The notes: a model not told the origin generated them from the sequence alone. A stretch of DNA of 20,760 nt from an uncultured Pseudomonadota bacterium (GCA_937915955.1 CALGIB010000498.1:1-20760), one strand, 5' to 3'. Counted from the stretch's first letter, positions 7,351 to 14,510 are shown. Translations and numbers: made by a program.

Positions 7351-7374
7351 TCAGCTCGCGAAGAGGCTGATCAG
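7347..7374. terminator. Bidirectional hairpin at a convergent gene junction
   Basis: CTGATCAGCT (7347-7356) pairs with GGCTGATCAG (7365-7374) in nine Watson-Crick pairs plus one wobble around an eight-base loop. It covers the abutting stop codons of two convergent genes (TGA then TCA at 7348-7353). No T run follows on either strand, so it would be an imperfect terminator or an mRNA 3'-end stabiliser. Confidence 0.4.
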
Positions 7375-8076
7375 CTTGGCCCAGCCGGTGGGCCTCCGCT
7401 CGTCGCGGGCGGCGAGGATGCGCTGCAGCGTCTCGTCGGCCGAGGAGGGGCGGGCCATCCGCTCCTCGGCCAGCAGGCTGTCGATCAGCTCGGCGATCGG
7501 GGCCTCGAGCTCCTCGGGGCTCAAGGCAGCCAGGATCCTGCCCACGCCGTACAGGTCGGAGCGCACGTCCGGCACCTGGCCCCGGCGGACCTCGGGGGCG
7601 ACGTGGGGAGCGCCGGGCCAGAGCACGGCGGCGGGGTCGGCCAGCACGCCGTGGACGATGTCCCGCTGCTGCCGGACGTGCACGCTGGCGGGTCCGACCT
7701 GGCCGTGGGCGATGCCCAGGCGGTGCAGGGCGCAGAGCACCTCGCAGACGTCCGCAGCGATCTGCAGCGCGACGTCCTGGTCCAGCACGCCCTGGCCAGC
7801 CATGGCCTCGACCGTGGGCTCGTCCGGCCGCACGCAGACCATGTAGGCCAGCTCGCCTTGCCGGCCGACCATCTCGGGGCCCTCGAAGCAGGGGTGCCTC
7901 ATGCGCTTCATGCGCCCGATGCGGGCGGTGGCGACCGTGGACAGCGCCTGGCTGACGTGCGTGGCGACGCCCGAGGCGACCGGGTGGCCCTCGTCGGACA
8001 CGCCGACGGCCAGGTGACGGAGGCAGGGGCCTCGTCGCTCGGTCTGAGTTCCCAGGAGCCAGCGGGAGATTCTCAC
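7351..8076 (-). CDS. Protein-kinase-like pseudokinase
   Basis: A 241-residue protein starting at GTG 8076, with GAGG about 12 bases upstream; the start is only moderately certain. The C-terminal two thirds align by eye with bacterial Ser/Thr kinase C-lobes: IAHGQVGPASVHV (122-134) in place of the catalytic HRDLKPxN loop, VLADPAAVL (144-152) in place of the DFG region, APE (160-162), RSDLYGVG (172-179) and ARPS (208-211). Catalytic Asp, Lys and Asn of the HRD loop are missing, the Gly of DFG is missing, and no glycine-rich loop or clear ATP-binding Lys is seen in the short N-lobe. The family normally phosphorylates Ser/Thr; this member is predicted inactive and may act as a scaffold or sensor. 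It abuts a convergent gene and lies 82 bases downstream of the kelch lipoprotein gene. Confidence 0.8.
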   Translation of the reverse strand: MRISRWLLGTQTERRGPCLRHLAVGVSDEGHPVASGVATHVSQALSTVATARIGRMKRMRHPCFEGPEMVGRQGELAYMVCVRPDEPTVEAMAGQGVLDQDVALQIAADVCEVLCALHRLGIAHGQVGPASVHVRQQRDIVHGVLADPAAVLWPGAPHVAPEVRRGQVPDVRSDLYGVGRILAALSPEELEAPIAELIDSLLAEERMARPSSADETLQRILAARDERRPTGWAKLISLFAS

Positions 8077-8158
8077 GGCTCCATTGATCCTCAGGTCCTA
8101 GGGCGCTCAGCTTTCAGCATGTTTTCCACGCCGTCATGCAGGGCCCAAGCCCCTGATT

Positions 8159-9343
8159 TCAGAAGCACATCGTCTCGCATTCGGCGAACGCGCGCAGGCA
8201 GATCTCCCCCGCCGTCGCCGTGCTCGCCTCGCGCCACCCCTCTGCGCCCGACCAGGTCCAGGCGTCGTTGATGATGCCGCAGTCGGTCTTGCCGCCGAAG
8301 GTCACGAAGCCTTCGCCCGTCCAGGCACCGACGTGGGCGTAGCGTCGCTCCGGCGCGTCCAGGTCGGGCACGACGAAGTCCGCTGGGAAGTCGCAGAAGC
8401 CGGCGGCGTTGTTGTTGTGGACGTCGCCCTCGGTCAGCTGGCTCCAGCCGCCCCCGGCCAGGTCGTAGCTCCAGAGCTCGTTGGTGTTTCCGAGCTTCTT
8501 GTCGTCGTGGCCAGCCCAGACGTAGAGGCTGCCGTCGTCCGCGAACAGCGAGGGCCAGATGCGGCCCTTGGGGCCGTCCTTGCCGTCGTCCAGCTCCGTC
8601 CAGGTGGCGCTGGCGACGTCGTAGGCCCACAGGTCCCGGAAGAAGGGCCCGAGCAGGGCGTTCTCGTCCGCGCCCGCGTAGATGTACATCGTGCCGCCGT
8701 CGGGGCTGACCGCCGCGGCGTGGAACAGGCGCACGCCGGCGTCCGCGTCGGACTCCAGCTCGGTCCAGGTGTTCGTCGTCAGGTCCAGCGACCAGAGGTC
8801 GGCCTGGGGCTTGTACGAGGTGCCGCTCTTGGAGGTGTTGCCGCCGTACAGGAGGGCCTGGTCCCCGGCGACCACCAGGGTGTGGCTGTTGCGGGCCTTG
8901 GGGCCGCCGGTGGCCAGCTGGGCCCAGGTGTCCGTGGCGAAGTCGAAGGCCCAGGCGTCGTCCAGCAGCGTGTAGTCGCCGCTGGTGCCGCTCCGGGTGC
9001 GACCTCCGGTCATGATCATGCGACCCCGAGCCTCGTCCAGGGCCACCGCGTGGCGACCGCGGCCGGTGGGCATGGTGCCTTCGAGCCGCTGGAAGGTGTC
9101 GCAGTCGGTGTGGAAGCCCCAGGTCTCGTCGGAGAACTCGGTCTGGGGGATGCACTCGGAGGGCCAGCCGGCGTCCCCGCCGAAGAACACGACCCGGCTG
9201 TTGCTGGCGTCCCACACCCCGGCGGCCTCGCCGCGGGGCGAGGGCAGGTCGATGGGGCGGGTCGAGCAGTCCACCGGCTCGATCGAGTCGTCGGTCTGGG
9301 GCTTCTTGTCGTCGCAGGCGAGGGTCAGCAGCGCGAAGAGCAT
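8159..9343 (-). CDS. Kelch-repeat lipoprotein (six-bladed propeller)
   Basis: The ATG at 9343 has AGGA six bases upstream and lies just after the stop of the previous gene, giving 394 residues; a TTG two codons earlier is the only alternative. MLFALLTLAC is a minimal lipoprotein signal with the lipid-receiving Cys at residue 10, followed by DDKK. In E. coli an Asp after the Cys favours inner-membrane retention; whether that rule holds here is unknown. Six kelch-type repeats are visible, each with a small-residue-rich strand ending in GG or AG (for example VVFFGG, MIMTGG, ALLYGG, MYIYAG, LYVWAG, FVTFGG) and a later Trp in a DLWxxD or NxWTEL strand, predicting a six-bladed beta-propeller. The last 15 residues carry three Cys. 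Propellers usually bind proteins or sugars; the ligand is unknown. Confidence 0.88.
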   Translation of the reverse strand: MLFALLTLACDDKKPQTDDSIEPVDCSTRPIDLPSPRGEAAGVWDASNSRVVFFGGDAGWPSECIPQTEFSDETWGFHTDCDTFQRLEGTMPTGRGRHAVALDEARGRMIMTGGRTRSGTSGDYTLLDDAWAFDFATDTWAQLATGGPKARNSHTLVVAGDQALLYGGNTSKSGTSYKPQADLWSLDLTTNTWTELESDADAGVRLFHAAAVSPDGGTMYIYAGADENALLGPFFRDLWAYDVASATWTELDDGKDGPKGRIWPSLFADDGSLYVWAGHDDKKLGNTNELWSYDLAGGGWSQLTEGDVHNNNAAGFCDFPADFVVPDLDAPERRYAHVGAWTGEGFVTFGGKTDCGIINDAWTWSGAEGWREASTATAGEICLRAFAECETMCF

Positions 9344-9345
9344 GG

Positions 9346-9810
9346 TCAATCCTGGCTGGGGTCGTAGACGTGGACTGTGGCGCTGGCTTCCAGCGTGCGT
9401 CCCTCAGTGTCCGTCAGGGTGACGTGCACGTCCATGTCCTGGTCGTGCACGTCCTGCGGGGTGACGCCCTCGACGAGGACGAGGAAGAGGTTCCAGGCCT
9501 GCTGGGTGCCCTCGGAGGCGTTGCAGCGGAAGGTGACGTAGGGGGTCGAGCGGGCGGCGAGCGCACCGCCGATGTGCCCGGTCAGCTCGCTGTCCAGCGC
9601 GTCGTCGGTGGTCAGGCCCCTGCCGGCGAGGCCGATGAGCACGTGCTGGCCGCCCTGGGGGCCGTAGACCAGCGTGAGGGGGCTCTCCGTGAGGGGCTCG
9701 TAGGCCACCTCCCCGGTGCCCAGGGTCAGCTCGGGGCTGTCCCAGGGCTCGCAGGGGTCGGCCGCGGAGTCGGGCACGTCGCTGGCGCACGCGAGCAGGA
9801 GCAGGAGCAT
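9346..9810 (-). CDS. Small lipoprotein of unknown function
   Basis: A 154-residue protein from ATG 9810. MLLLLLAC is one of the shortest conceivable lipoprotein signals: the Cys is residue 8 and there is no positive charge before it. An in-frame stop four codons upstream of the ATG limits any extension to a possible CTG two codons earlier. The mature part begins ASDVPDSAADPCEPWD, a typical flexible acidic tether with a second Cys. The remainder (about 35-150) is rich in Thr, Val and Leu and looks like a single beta-sandwich domain, with a further Cys in FRCNAS. I recognise no family. It is followed after two bases by the kelch lipoprotein and preceded by the phosphatase-like gene, so the three form a probable minus-strand operon of lipoproteins. 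Confidence 0.78.
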   Translation of the reverse strand: MLLLLLACASDVPDSAADPCEPWDSPELTLGTGEVAYEPLTESPLTLVYGPQGGQHVLIGLAGRGLTTDDALDSELTGHIGGALAARSTPYVTFRCNASEGTQQAWNLFLVLVEGVTPQDVHDQDMDVHVTLTDTEGRTLEASATVHVYDPSQD

Positions 9811-9836
9811 GCCCAGCGTCTACCCGGTCGTGGGCG

Positions 9837-11792
9837 CTATCGCTCGACCAGGCCCCAGTCGCCCTGGTCCGAGAGCGCGACGAGCTGCAGGTGGCTGCCG
9901 TCCCAGGCCCAGTCCTTGACCGCGCGCACGCCCAGGTCCTCGCAGCCGCGGGGCGTGCAGAGCTGGGCGCCCCCCTCGAAGCGAAGCCAGCTCGCTTCGC
10001 CCTCGATCCAGAGCGGCGGGAGGTGCGCCGGGATGGCGGGGTCGTCGGCCAGCAGGGCGGGCTCGGACCAGGTCTGGCCTCCGTCCTCGGAGCTGACCTG
10101 GATCAGGACCCGCGTCTCACTCATCAGGCCGACCAGCAGCAGCTCGACCTGCGCTCCCTCGGCCATCAGGGCGGGCTGCTCGACCCGGAACTCCCCCTTG
10201 GGTTCGATCGAGGACAGGTCCAGCAGCTGGGCGGCCTCGACCTCGAAGCCGTCCTCGATCCAGCGGCTGCGCTGGCTGTAGGGGCGGCGCTCGCCGCGGC
10301 TGTCGTTGCTGTAGGGGCTGGCGATGAAGACCGTCAGCATGTCCTCGCTGAGGTCCACCGTGCGCGCGTCGGTGGGGTAGCGCAGGGCCGGCTCGGGGTC
10401 CCGACCCTCGACCCAGGCCCCGTCCTCGAGGCGCAGCCAGAGCGGGCCGACCTCGCCGTCGATGCCGGGCTGGGCGATGTCCTCGGGGTTGTCGACGAAG
10501 CTCAGCTCCAGGCCGCGCTCGCTGACCCGGAGCTGGGGGCGCCAGAGCGCGCTGACCTCGTCGACGGGTGGCGGCAGCTCGCGCAGGCTCCCGCCGCTGG
10601 ACTCGAAGCAGCGGGGCACCCAGGGGCTGTGGTCCTGTCCCAGGTGCAGCTCGCGCCAGCAGGCCCAGGCCTGACCCTCGTCCTGGACCACGACGGGGGC
10701 CTCGACCATCCAGGCCTGCTCGTCGCTGACGGTCTCGCCGTTCCAGCTCAGGGTGCTGCGCTGCTCCAGGCCCTCGGGCTGCCAGACGCTCAGCAGCTCG
10801 CGCCCGGCCGCGGCGACCTGGACGGCGCCGGTCCGTGGCGTGCTGTCCCCGGTCAGGATGGAGTCGATCACCTGGCCCTCGGCCCAGGGGGTCTCGACGC
10901 CGAGCAGGGCGCCCAGCGTGGGCACGAGATCGGCCAGCGCGATGAGCTCGTCCAGCTGGAGCCCGGCCTCGATGCCGGGGCCGACCAGCAGCAAGGGGAC
11001 CTGGCGGTCGCCCTCGGAGGCGTCCCCGTGGTTGCGCCAGAACTCCTCGCCGCCCGCGCCCCCGTCCCGATGGCGGCCGTGGTCCGAGGTGACCACCAGC
11101 ACGGTGTTGTCGGCGTAGAAGGGGTGCTCCTGCAGCCAGCCCCAGAGCTCGACGATGGGCTGATCGACCTTGTCGACCGCCTCCAGGTAGCTGTCGATGT
11201 CCTCGCCGTAGTGGCCGGCCCGATCGACGGCCTTGAGGTTGGCCAGCACCAGGCGGGGGCGGCTGCGATCGAGCTCGAAGAGCAGCGTGCTGAGCACGGC
11301 CGAGTCCTCGGAGGCGGGGCGGTCCGAGCCGGGCTCGGAGACCACCTCCATCCAGCGGGCGCCGAGGGCTTCGCCGTACCCGGGCATCGTCGACCAGGTG
11401 ATCGGGGCGATCAGGCTCTGGTTGGCCAGGACCAGCGCGGTGCCGGCTCCCTGGGCGCAGAGCTCCTCGAACAGGGTGGGTCGGTCGGGGCGGTAAAGGC
11501 CCACGCCCTCGTCCACCGCCATGTTGCCCAGGGGCACGCGGGCGCCGGTGGCCAGGATCGCGTGGGCGGGCGCGGTGACGGTGGTGCCGGCGTTGCGGGC
11601 GATCATCGAGCTGCCCAGCGGGACCAGCTCGGAGGAGACCCCAGGCCAGTGATCGGGGCCGCTCAGCCCGGACAGATCGCTGGGGTCCGGCAGCACCGAC
11701 TCCTCGACGCGGACGCCGTCCACGACGACGATCACGACGTTCACCGGGCGGTCGATCGGCGGGCGACAGCCGAGCAGGAGGGACCAGAGCAT
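9837..11792 (-). CDS. Alkaline-phosphatase-superfamily lipoprotein with C-terminal Asp-box
   Basis: From ATG 11792, 651 residues. MLWSLLLGC is a very short lipobox with Cys at residue 9. The frame stays open further upstream, but that would run into the divergent infC region. Superfamily metal-site motifs are readable: IVVVDGVR (D25), TVTAPAH (probable nucleophile T73), AVDRAGH (D190, H194), TSDHG (D237, H238) and RNHGDA (H255). This pattern fits the nucleotide pyrophosphatase/phosphodiesterase and sulfatase-like branch, acting outside the cytoplasm. The catalytic part covers about 18-330. The C-terminal 300 residues are beta-rich and contain SEDGGQTW (568-575), an Asp-box (SxDxGxTW) as found in sialidase-type propellers. 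The substrate could be a phosphodiester, phosphonate or sulfate ester; it cannot be chosen from sequence alone. It heads the minus-strand lipoprotein operon. Confidence 0.88.
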   Translation of the reverse strand: MLWSLLLGCRPPIDRPVNVVIVVVDGVRVEESVLPDPSDLSGLSGPDHWPGVSSELVPLGSSMIARNAGTTVTAPAHAILATGARVPLGNMAVDEGVGLYRPDRPTLFEELCAQGAGTALVLANQSLIAPITWSTMPGYGEALGARWMEVVSEPGSDRPASEDSAVLSTLLFELDRSRPRLVLANLKAVDRAGHYGEDIDSYLEAVDKVDQPIVELWGWLQEHPFYADNTVLVVTSDHGRHRDGGAGGEEFWRNHGDASEGDRQVPLLLVGPGIEAGLQLDELIALADLVPTLGALLGVETPWAEGQVIDSILTGDSTPRTGAVQVAAAGRELLSVWQPEGLEQRSTLSWNGETVSDEQAWMVEAPVVVQDEGQAWACWRELHLGQDHSPWVPRCFESSGGSLRELPPPVDEVSALWRPQLRVSERGLELSFVDNPEDIAQPGIDGEVGPLWLRLEDGAWVEGRDPEPALRYPTDARTVDLSEDMLTVFIASPYSNDSRGERRPYSQRSRWIEDGFEVEAAQLLDLSSIEPKGEFRVEQPALMAEGAQVELLLVGLMSETRVLIQVSSEDGGQTWSEPALLADDPAIPAHLPPLWIEGEASWLRFEGGAQLCTPRGCEDLGVRAVKDWAWDGSHLQLVALSDQGDWGLVER

Positions 11793-11844
11793 CGACCCAG
11801 ATATAGCCGGGCCGCCGCGCACCTCCGCGGATGCAGTTAGTTCC

Positions 11845-11873
11845 TTGACGCTCAGGGGTTGCCGGACCACATT
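11845..11873 (+). promoter_or_regulatory. Tentative sigma70-type promoter for infC
   Basis: TTGACG (11845-11850, five of six with TTGACA) is followed after 17 bases by CACATT (11868-11873, three of six with TATAAT). It lies in the 124-base divergent gap between the phosphatase and infC genes and would give a leader of about 35-40 bases. The -10 match is weak. Confidence 0.3.
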
Positions 11874-11905
11874 GGCCGTTCCCTGATTCATCCGTTTTGC
11901 ACACC

Positions 11906-11910
11906 AGGAG
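11906..11910 (+). promoter_or_regulatory. Ribosome-binding site deciding the CTG start of infC
   Basis: AGGAG, six bases before the CTG at 11917. No ATG, GTG or TTG lies in frame between the upstream stop (11884-11886) and the GTG at 11998, which is already inside the conserved IF-3 domain. Confidence 0.6.
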
Positions 11911-11916
11911 ACGACT

Positions 11917-12495
11917 CTGCGACGAGGACGCCGCGATGGCTTCGAGCCCCCTACCCAGGAAAAGACCCGGGTCAACCACCGTATTCGCGTCCCGCGTGTG
12001 CTGCTGATTGACGAGGTCGGCAACAAACTCGGAGAGTTCCTCACGCAGGATGCTCTACAGCTCGCCGCGTCCAAGGGCATGGACCTCATCGAGGTCGCCC
12101 CCGGCGCCCGCCCCCCCGTGTGCAAGCTCGGTGACTGGGGGCAGATGAAGTACGAGAAGAAGAAGCGGGACAACGAGGCGAAGAAGCGCCAGCACAAGGT
12201 GCAGCTCAAGGAGCTCAAGGTCCGCCCGAAGACCGACGAGCACGACATGGGCGTCAAGACCCGCAGCATCCGCTCGTTCCTGGAAGAGGGCAACAAGGTC
12301 AAGATCGTGGTGTTCTTCCGCGGTCGCGAGCACGCCCACCACGACATCGGCGCTCAGCAGTGCCTGCGGCTGGCCAAGGGTGTCGAGGACGTGGGCCGGA
12401 TCGAGGCGGCCCCCCGGATGGACGGGCGCCGGATGTTCATGATCCTGTCGCCCATCAACCCGAGCGGCGTGGCCCGGGCCGAGGGCGACGAGTAG
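11917..12495 (+). CDS. infC: Translation initiation factor IF-3
   Basis: IF-3 binds the 30S subunit, prevents premature 50S joining and proofreads the start codon. The conserved N-terminal block VNHRIRVPRVLLIDEVGN and the following LQLAASKGMDLIEVAP and PPVCKLGDWGQMKYE are diagnostic, as are the basic linker (KKKRDNEAKKRQ), KELKVRPKTDEHD and the C-terminal domain ending MILSPINP. The conserved N-terminal block begins upstream of the first ordinary start (GTG 11998), so the true start must be earlier. CTG 11917, six bases after AGGAG, gives 192 residues with a basic N terminus (MRRGRRDGF), a normal IF-3 length. Rare starts are typical of infC because IF-3 itself discriminates against them (AUU in E. 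coli; AUC in Myxococcus, from memory). The usual downstream rpmI and rplT are absent; the next gene is convergent and abuts with no spacing. Confidence 0.95.
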   Translation: MRRGRRDGFEPPTQEKTRVNHRIRVPRVLLIDEVGNKLGEFLTQDALQLAASKGMDLIEVAPGARPPVCKLGDWGQMKYEKKKRDNEAKKRQHKVQLKELKVRPKTDEHDMGVKTRSIRSFLEEGNKVKIVVFFRGREHAHHDIGAQQCLRLAKGVEDVGRIEAAPRMDGRRMFMILSPINPSGVARAEGDE

Positions 12496-14004
12496 TCAGG
12501 CTCGGGCGGCCAGCGCGCGCCCGATCACCGTCCCCGCGGCCATCGTGCTGAGCTGGGGATTGACCCCCAGAGAGCTGGGGAAGACCCCCGCGTCGGCGAC
12601 GGTCAAGCGCTCCAATCCCCGGACGCTGCCGTCGCTGTTCGTGCTCTGGCCCATGCGCATCGTGCACATCGGGTGGGCCGCGTAGAGCGTGAAGTCGCGG
12701 ATCGAGGTGGCGCGCATGTGGCCGGCGAAGCTGTCCAGGTCGGAGCAGGGCGGGACGCCCTGGGCGACGGCGTAGAGCTCGGTCGCGCCGGCCTCGAGCA
12801 GGACCCGGGCGCAGAGCACCATGGCCTCCTGGATGCGCTCGATGTCGTGCGGATCGAAGTCGTAGACGATGTTCGCGCGGCCGTCGGCGTGGGCGCTGAC
12901 GCTGCCGTGGCCGTGGTCGCTGACCAGAGCCAGCACGCCGCCGATGTGCCGCAGGTGCGGGATGACTTGCTTCATGCCGCCGTAGTGGGGCGCCAGGAGC
13001 ATGGCCAGCACCTCGGGCGGGCTGGCCCAACCGTGCGGCAGCACGCCGGGCAGCGCCGGGTCCTCGAACCAGACACCCTGGGTGGCGCCCTGGAAGACGT
13101 CGACGGGCTCGGGGAAGCGGGCCAGGACCGCCGAGCCGGGGTGGACGAGCAGGCCTTCGCCGCAGCCGGGGATGCGGTCGGCCAGGCCGCAGAGGTGCAG
13201 CAAGCGAGGGGTGCCTACGGCCCCGGCGGCCAGCACGGTGTGCTCGGCCCGGACGCTGACGTGGACGCCGAGCCGGCCGGTGGTGGGGTCGACGGCGCGG
13301 CCCGACACCCCGATGACCCGGTCGCCCTGGGTGTCCACGGACTGGACCTTGAGCTCGGCCTGGAGTCGGGCGCCCCGCTCCGCGGCCATGGCCAGGAAGT
13401 TCAGGTTGACGCTGGCCTTGCCGCCGACGCGGCAGCCCAGGTTGCACTGCCCGCAGCCCACGCAGCCGGGCGTGTTCCGGCGGGCCAGGCCTCCTGGCAG
13501 GCCCAGGCGGGCGGCGGCGGCGGCGATGCGCAGGTTGTGCTCACCGGCGGCGTAGTCCGAGGCGGGCAGGCTCACGCCCGTGGCCGCCTCGACGTGGTCG
13601 AAGACGGCGGCCATCGCCTCGGGGCCCCAGGTGGGCTCCTCGAGCTGCTCGGCCCAGGCCTCGAGGATGGCGTCGGGGGTGCGGAAGCAGAGCGCCGAGT
13701 TCACCAGGGTGCCGCCACCCAGGCCGCGGCCCGCGGCGACCAGGAACGGCGTGGGGCCCTTGGCCAGCATCGCGCCGGCCTCCTGCATGTGGACGCGGGC
13801 GGTGTGGGCCTGGTTGGGGCGGAAGTCGCTCTGTCGGGGGCCCTCCTCGAGCACGAGCACGTCGAGGCCGGCTCGGGCGAGCTCGTAGGCGACGGTGCTG
13901 CCGCCCGGGCCCGCTCCGACGATGCAGACCTGAGCCTCGAGGATCTGGCCTTCGCGCAGGTCGGCGGCGCCCTGGGCCGGCGGCGCTGGCTGGATCGGGG
14001 TCAC
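12496..14004 (-). CDS. GMC-family FAD-dependent oxidoreductase
   Basis: GTG 14004 overlaps the upstream stop by four bases (GTGA), giving 502 residues; longer frames upstream cover the partner gene. The FAD-binding GAGPGGS (30-36) is followed by the ELARAGLDVLVLEEGP strand-turn, the GRGLGGGTLVN block (92-102) typical of GMC enzymes, and the C-terminal HPMCTMRMG and VNPQLSTMAAGTVIGR, which hold the usual active-site His and the second FAD-contact region. C181, C184, C187 and C191 (CVGCGQCNLGC) form a CxxCxxCxxxC motif reminiscent of 4Fe-4S ferredoxins. The family oxidises alcohols, sugars or sterols using FAD. It has no signal peptide; the upstream gene has a Tat signal and likely carries it across the membrane. 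The substrate and electron acceptor are unknown. Confidence 0.92.
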   Translation of the reverse strand: MTPIQPAPPAQGAADLREGQILEAQVCIVGAGPGGSTVAYELARAGLDVLVLEEGPRQSDFRPNQAHTARVHMQEAGAMLAKGPTPFLVAAGRGLGGGTLVNSALCFRTPDAILEAWAEQLEEPTWGPEAMAAVFDHVEAATGVSLPASDYAAGEHNLRIAAAAARLGLPGGLARRNTPGCVGCGQCNLGCRVGGKASVNLNFLAMAAERGARLQAELKVQSVDTQGDRVIGVSGRAVDPTTGRLGVHVSVRAEHTVLAAGAVGTPRLLHLCGLADRIPGCGEGLLVHPGSAVLARFPEPVDVFQGATQGVWFEDPALPGVLPHGWASPPEVLAMLLAPHYGGMKQVIPHLRHIGGVLALVSDHGHGSVSAHADGRANIVYDFDPHDIERIQEAMVLCARVLLEAGATELYAVAQGVPPCSDLDSFAGHMRATSIRDFTLYAAHPMCTMRMGQSTNSDGSVRGLERLTVADAGVFPSSLGVNPQLSTMAAGTVIGRALAARA

Positions 14005-14510
14005 GCGTAGATCCCGCAGCGGGTCAGCGAGGAGAAGGTCTGCACCGCCTCGGGGTGGGTCGTGTAGCCCATGCCCAGCAACAGGGCGATGGACTGCACG
14101 CCGCCGCGCACCTCGGCGATCGGGTGCTGGAGCCACTCCAGGACGATGGCGCTGCGCCGCTGAGGGGTCAGCGCGACGAAGGTCCGCGCCTCGGTGGTCA
14201 GGGCCAGCGCGTCGATGGCGTGGAAGAGCAGCTTCAGGCCCTGCTGCTGGAAGGCGGGCATGTGCTCGAGCACGCCGTCCACGAAGTGATCCAGCTGCGC
14301 CTCACCGCCGCCCAGCGAGGGCTCGCCGCCCGCGGGGAAGAGGCCCTCGGCGAAGGCGCGCAGGAAGGCGGCCTCGTCCTCGCTCAGCCGGGTGTAGCCG
14401 GCCTGCGCGGGTTGGTCGTACCAGCGCAGCCCCAGGCTGGTCAGGCCCACGGCCGAGGCCGCGGCGAAGGCTCCGACGGCGGCCAGCAGCTGACGGCGGG
14501 TGAACGACAC
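14001..14510 (-). CDS. Tat-signal small subunit, gluconate 2-dehydrogenase subunit 3-like
   Basis: A 169-residue protein from GTG 14510; no strong Shine-Dalgarno is visible. The N terminus FTRRQLLAAVGAFAAASA is a twin-arginine signal. The mature part (YTRLSEDEAAFLRAFAEGLFP, then a helical domain with LTPQRRSAIVLEWL) resembles gluconate 2-dehydrogenase subunit 3 proteins, small helical partners of GMC flavoproteins. In known systems the large GMC subunit without signal folds with FAD and is co-exported with the Tat-bearing small subunit. The four-base overlap with the GMC gene fits such a complex. One Cys near the C terminus (TRCGIYA) is of unknown role. The family assignment is by pattern and gene order and is moderately sure. 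Confidence 0.8.
   Translation of the reverse strand: MSFTRRQLLAAVGAFAAASAVGLTSLGLRWYDQPAQAGYTRLSEDEAAFLRAFAEGLFPAGGEPSLGGGEAQLDHFVDGVLEHMPAFQQQGLKLLFHAIDALALTTEARTFVALTPQRRSAIVLEWLQHPIAEVRGGVQSIALLLGMGYTTHPEAVQTFSSLTRCGIYA

Noticed and set aside
8139..8155. Short hairpin CAGGGCCCAAGCCCCTG after the kelch gene on the minus strand, considered as a terminator
   Set aside because: The stem has only about five sound pairs and no T run follows on the minus strand, so it was not listed.
9891..11840. Long plus-strand open frame opposite the phosphatase-like gene
   Set aside because: It lacks any domain and has biased Gly/Ala/Gln/Asp composition, whereas the minus strand has all metal-site motifs. 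The plus-strand frames opposite the kelch gene (8333-9367) and the GMC gene (12673-14010) are likewise shadows.
11936..12007. Short ATG-started frame in the infC leader region
   Set aside because: It is a 23-codon frame overlapping the IF-3 N terminus out of frame, with no ribosome-binding site. A regulatory leader peptide is possible, but nothing positive supports it.
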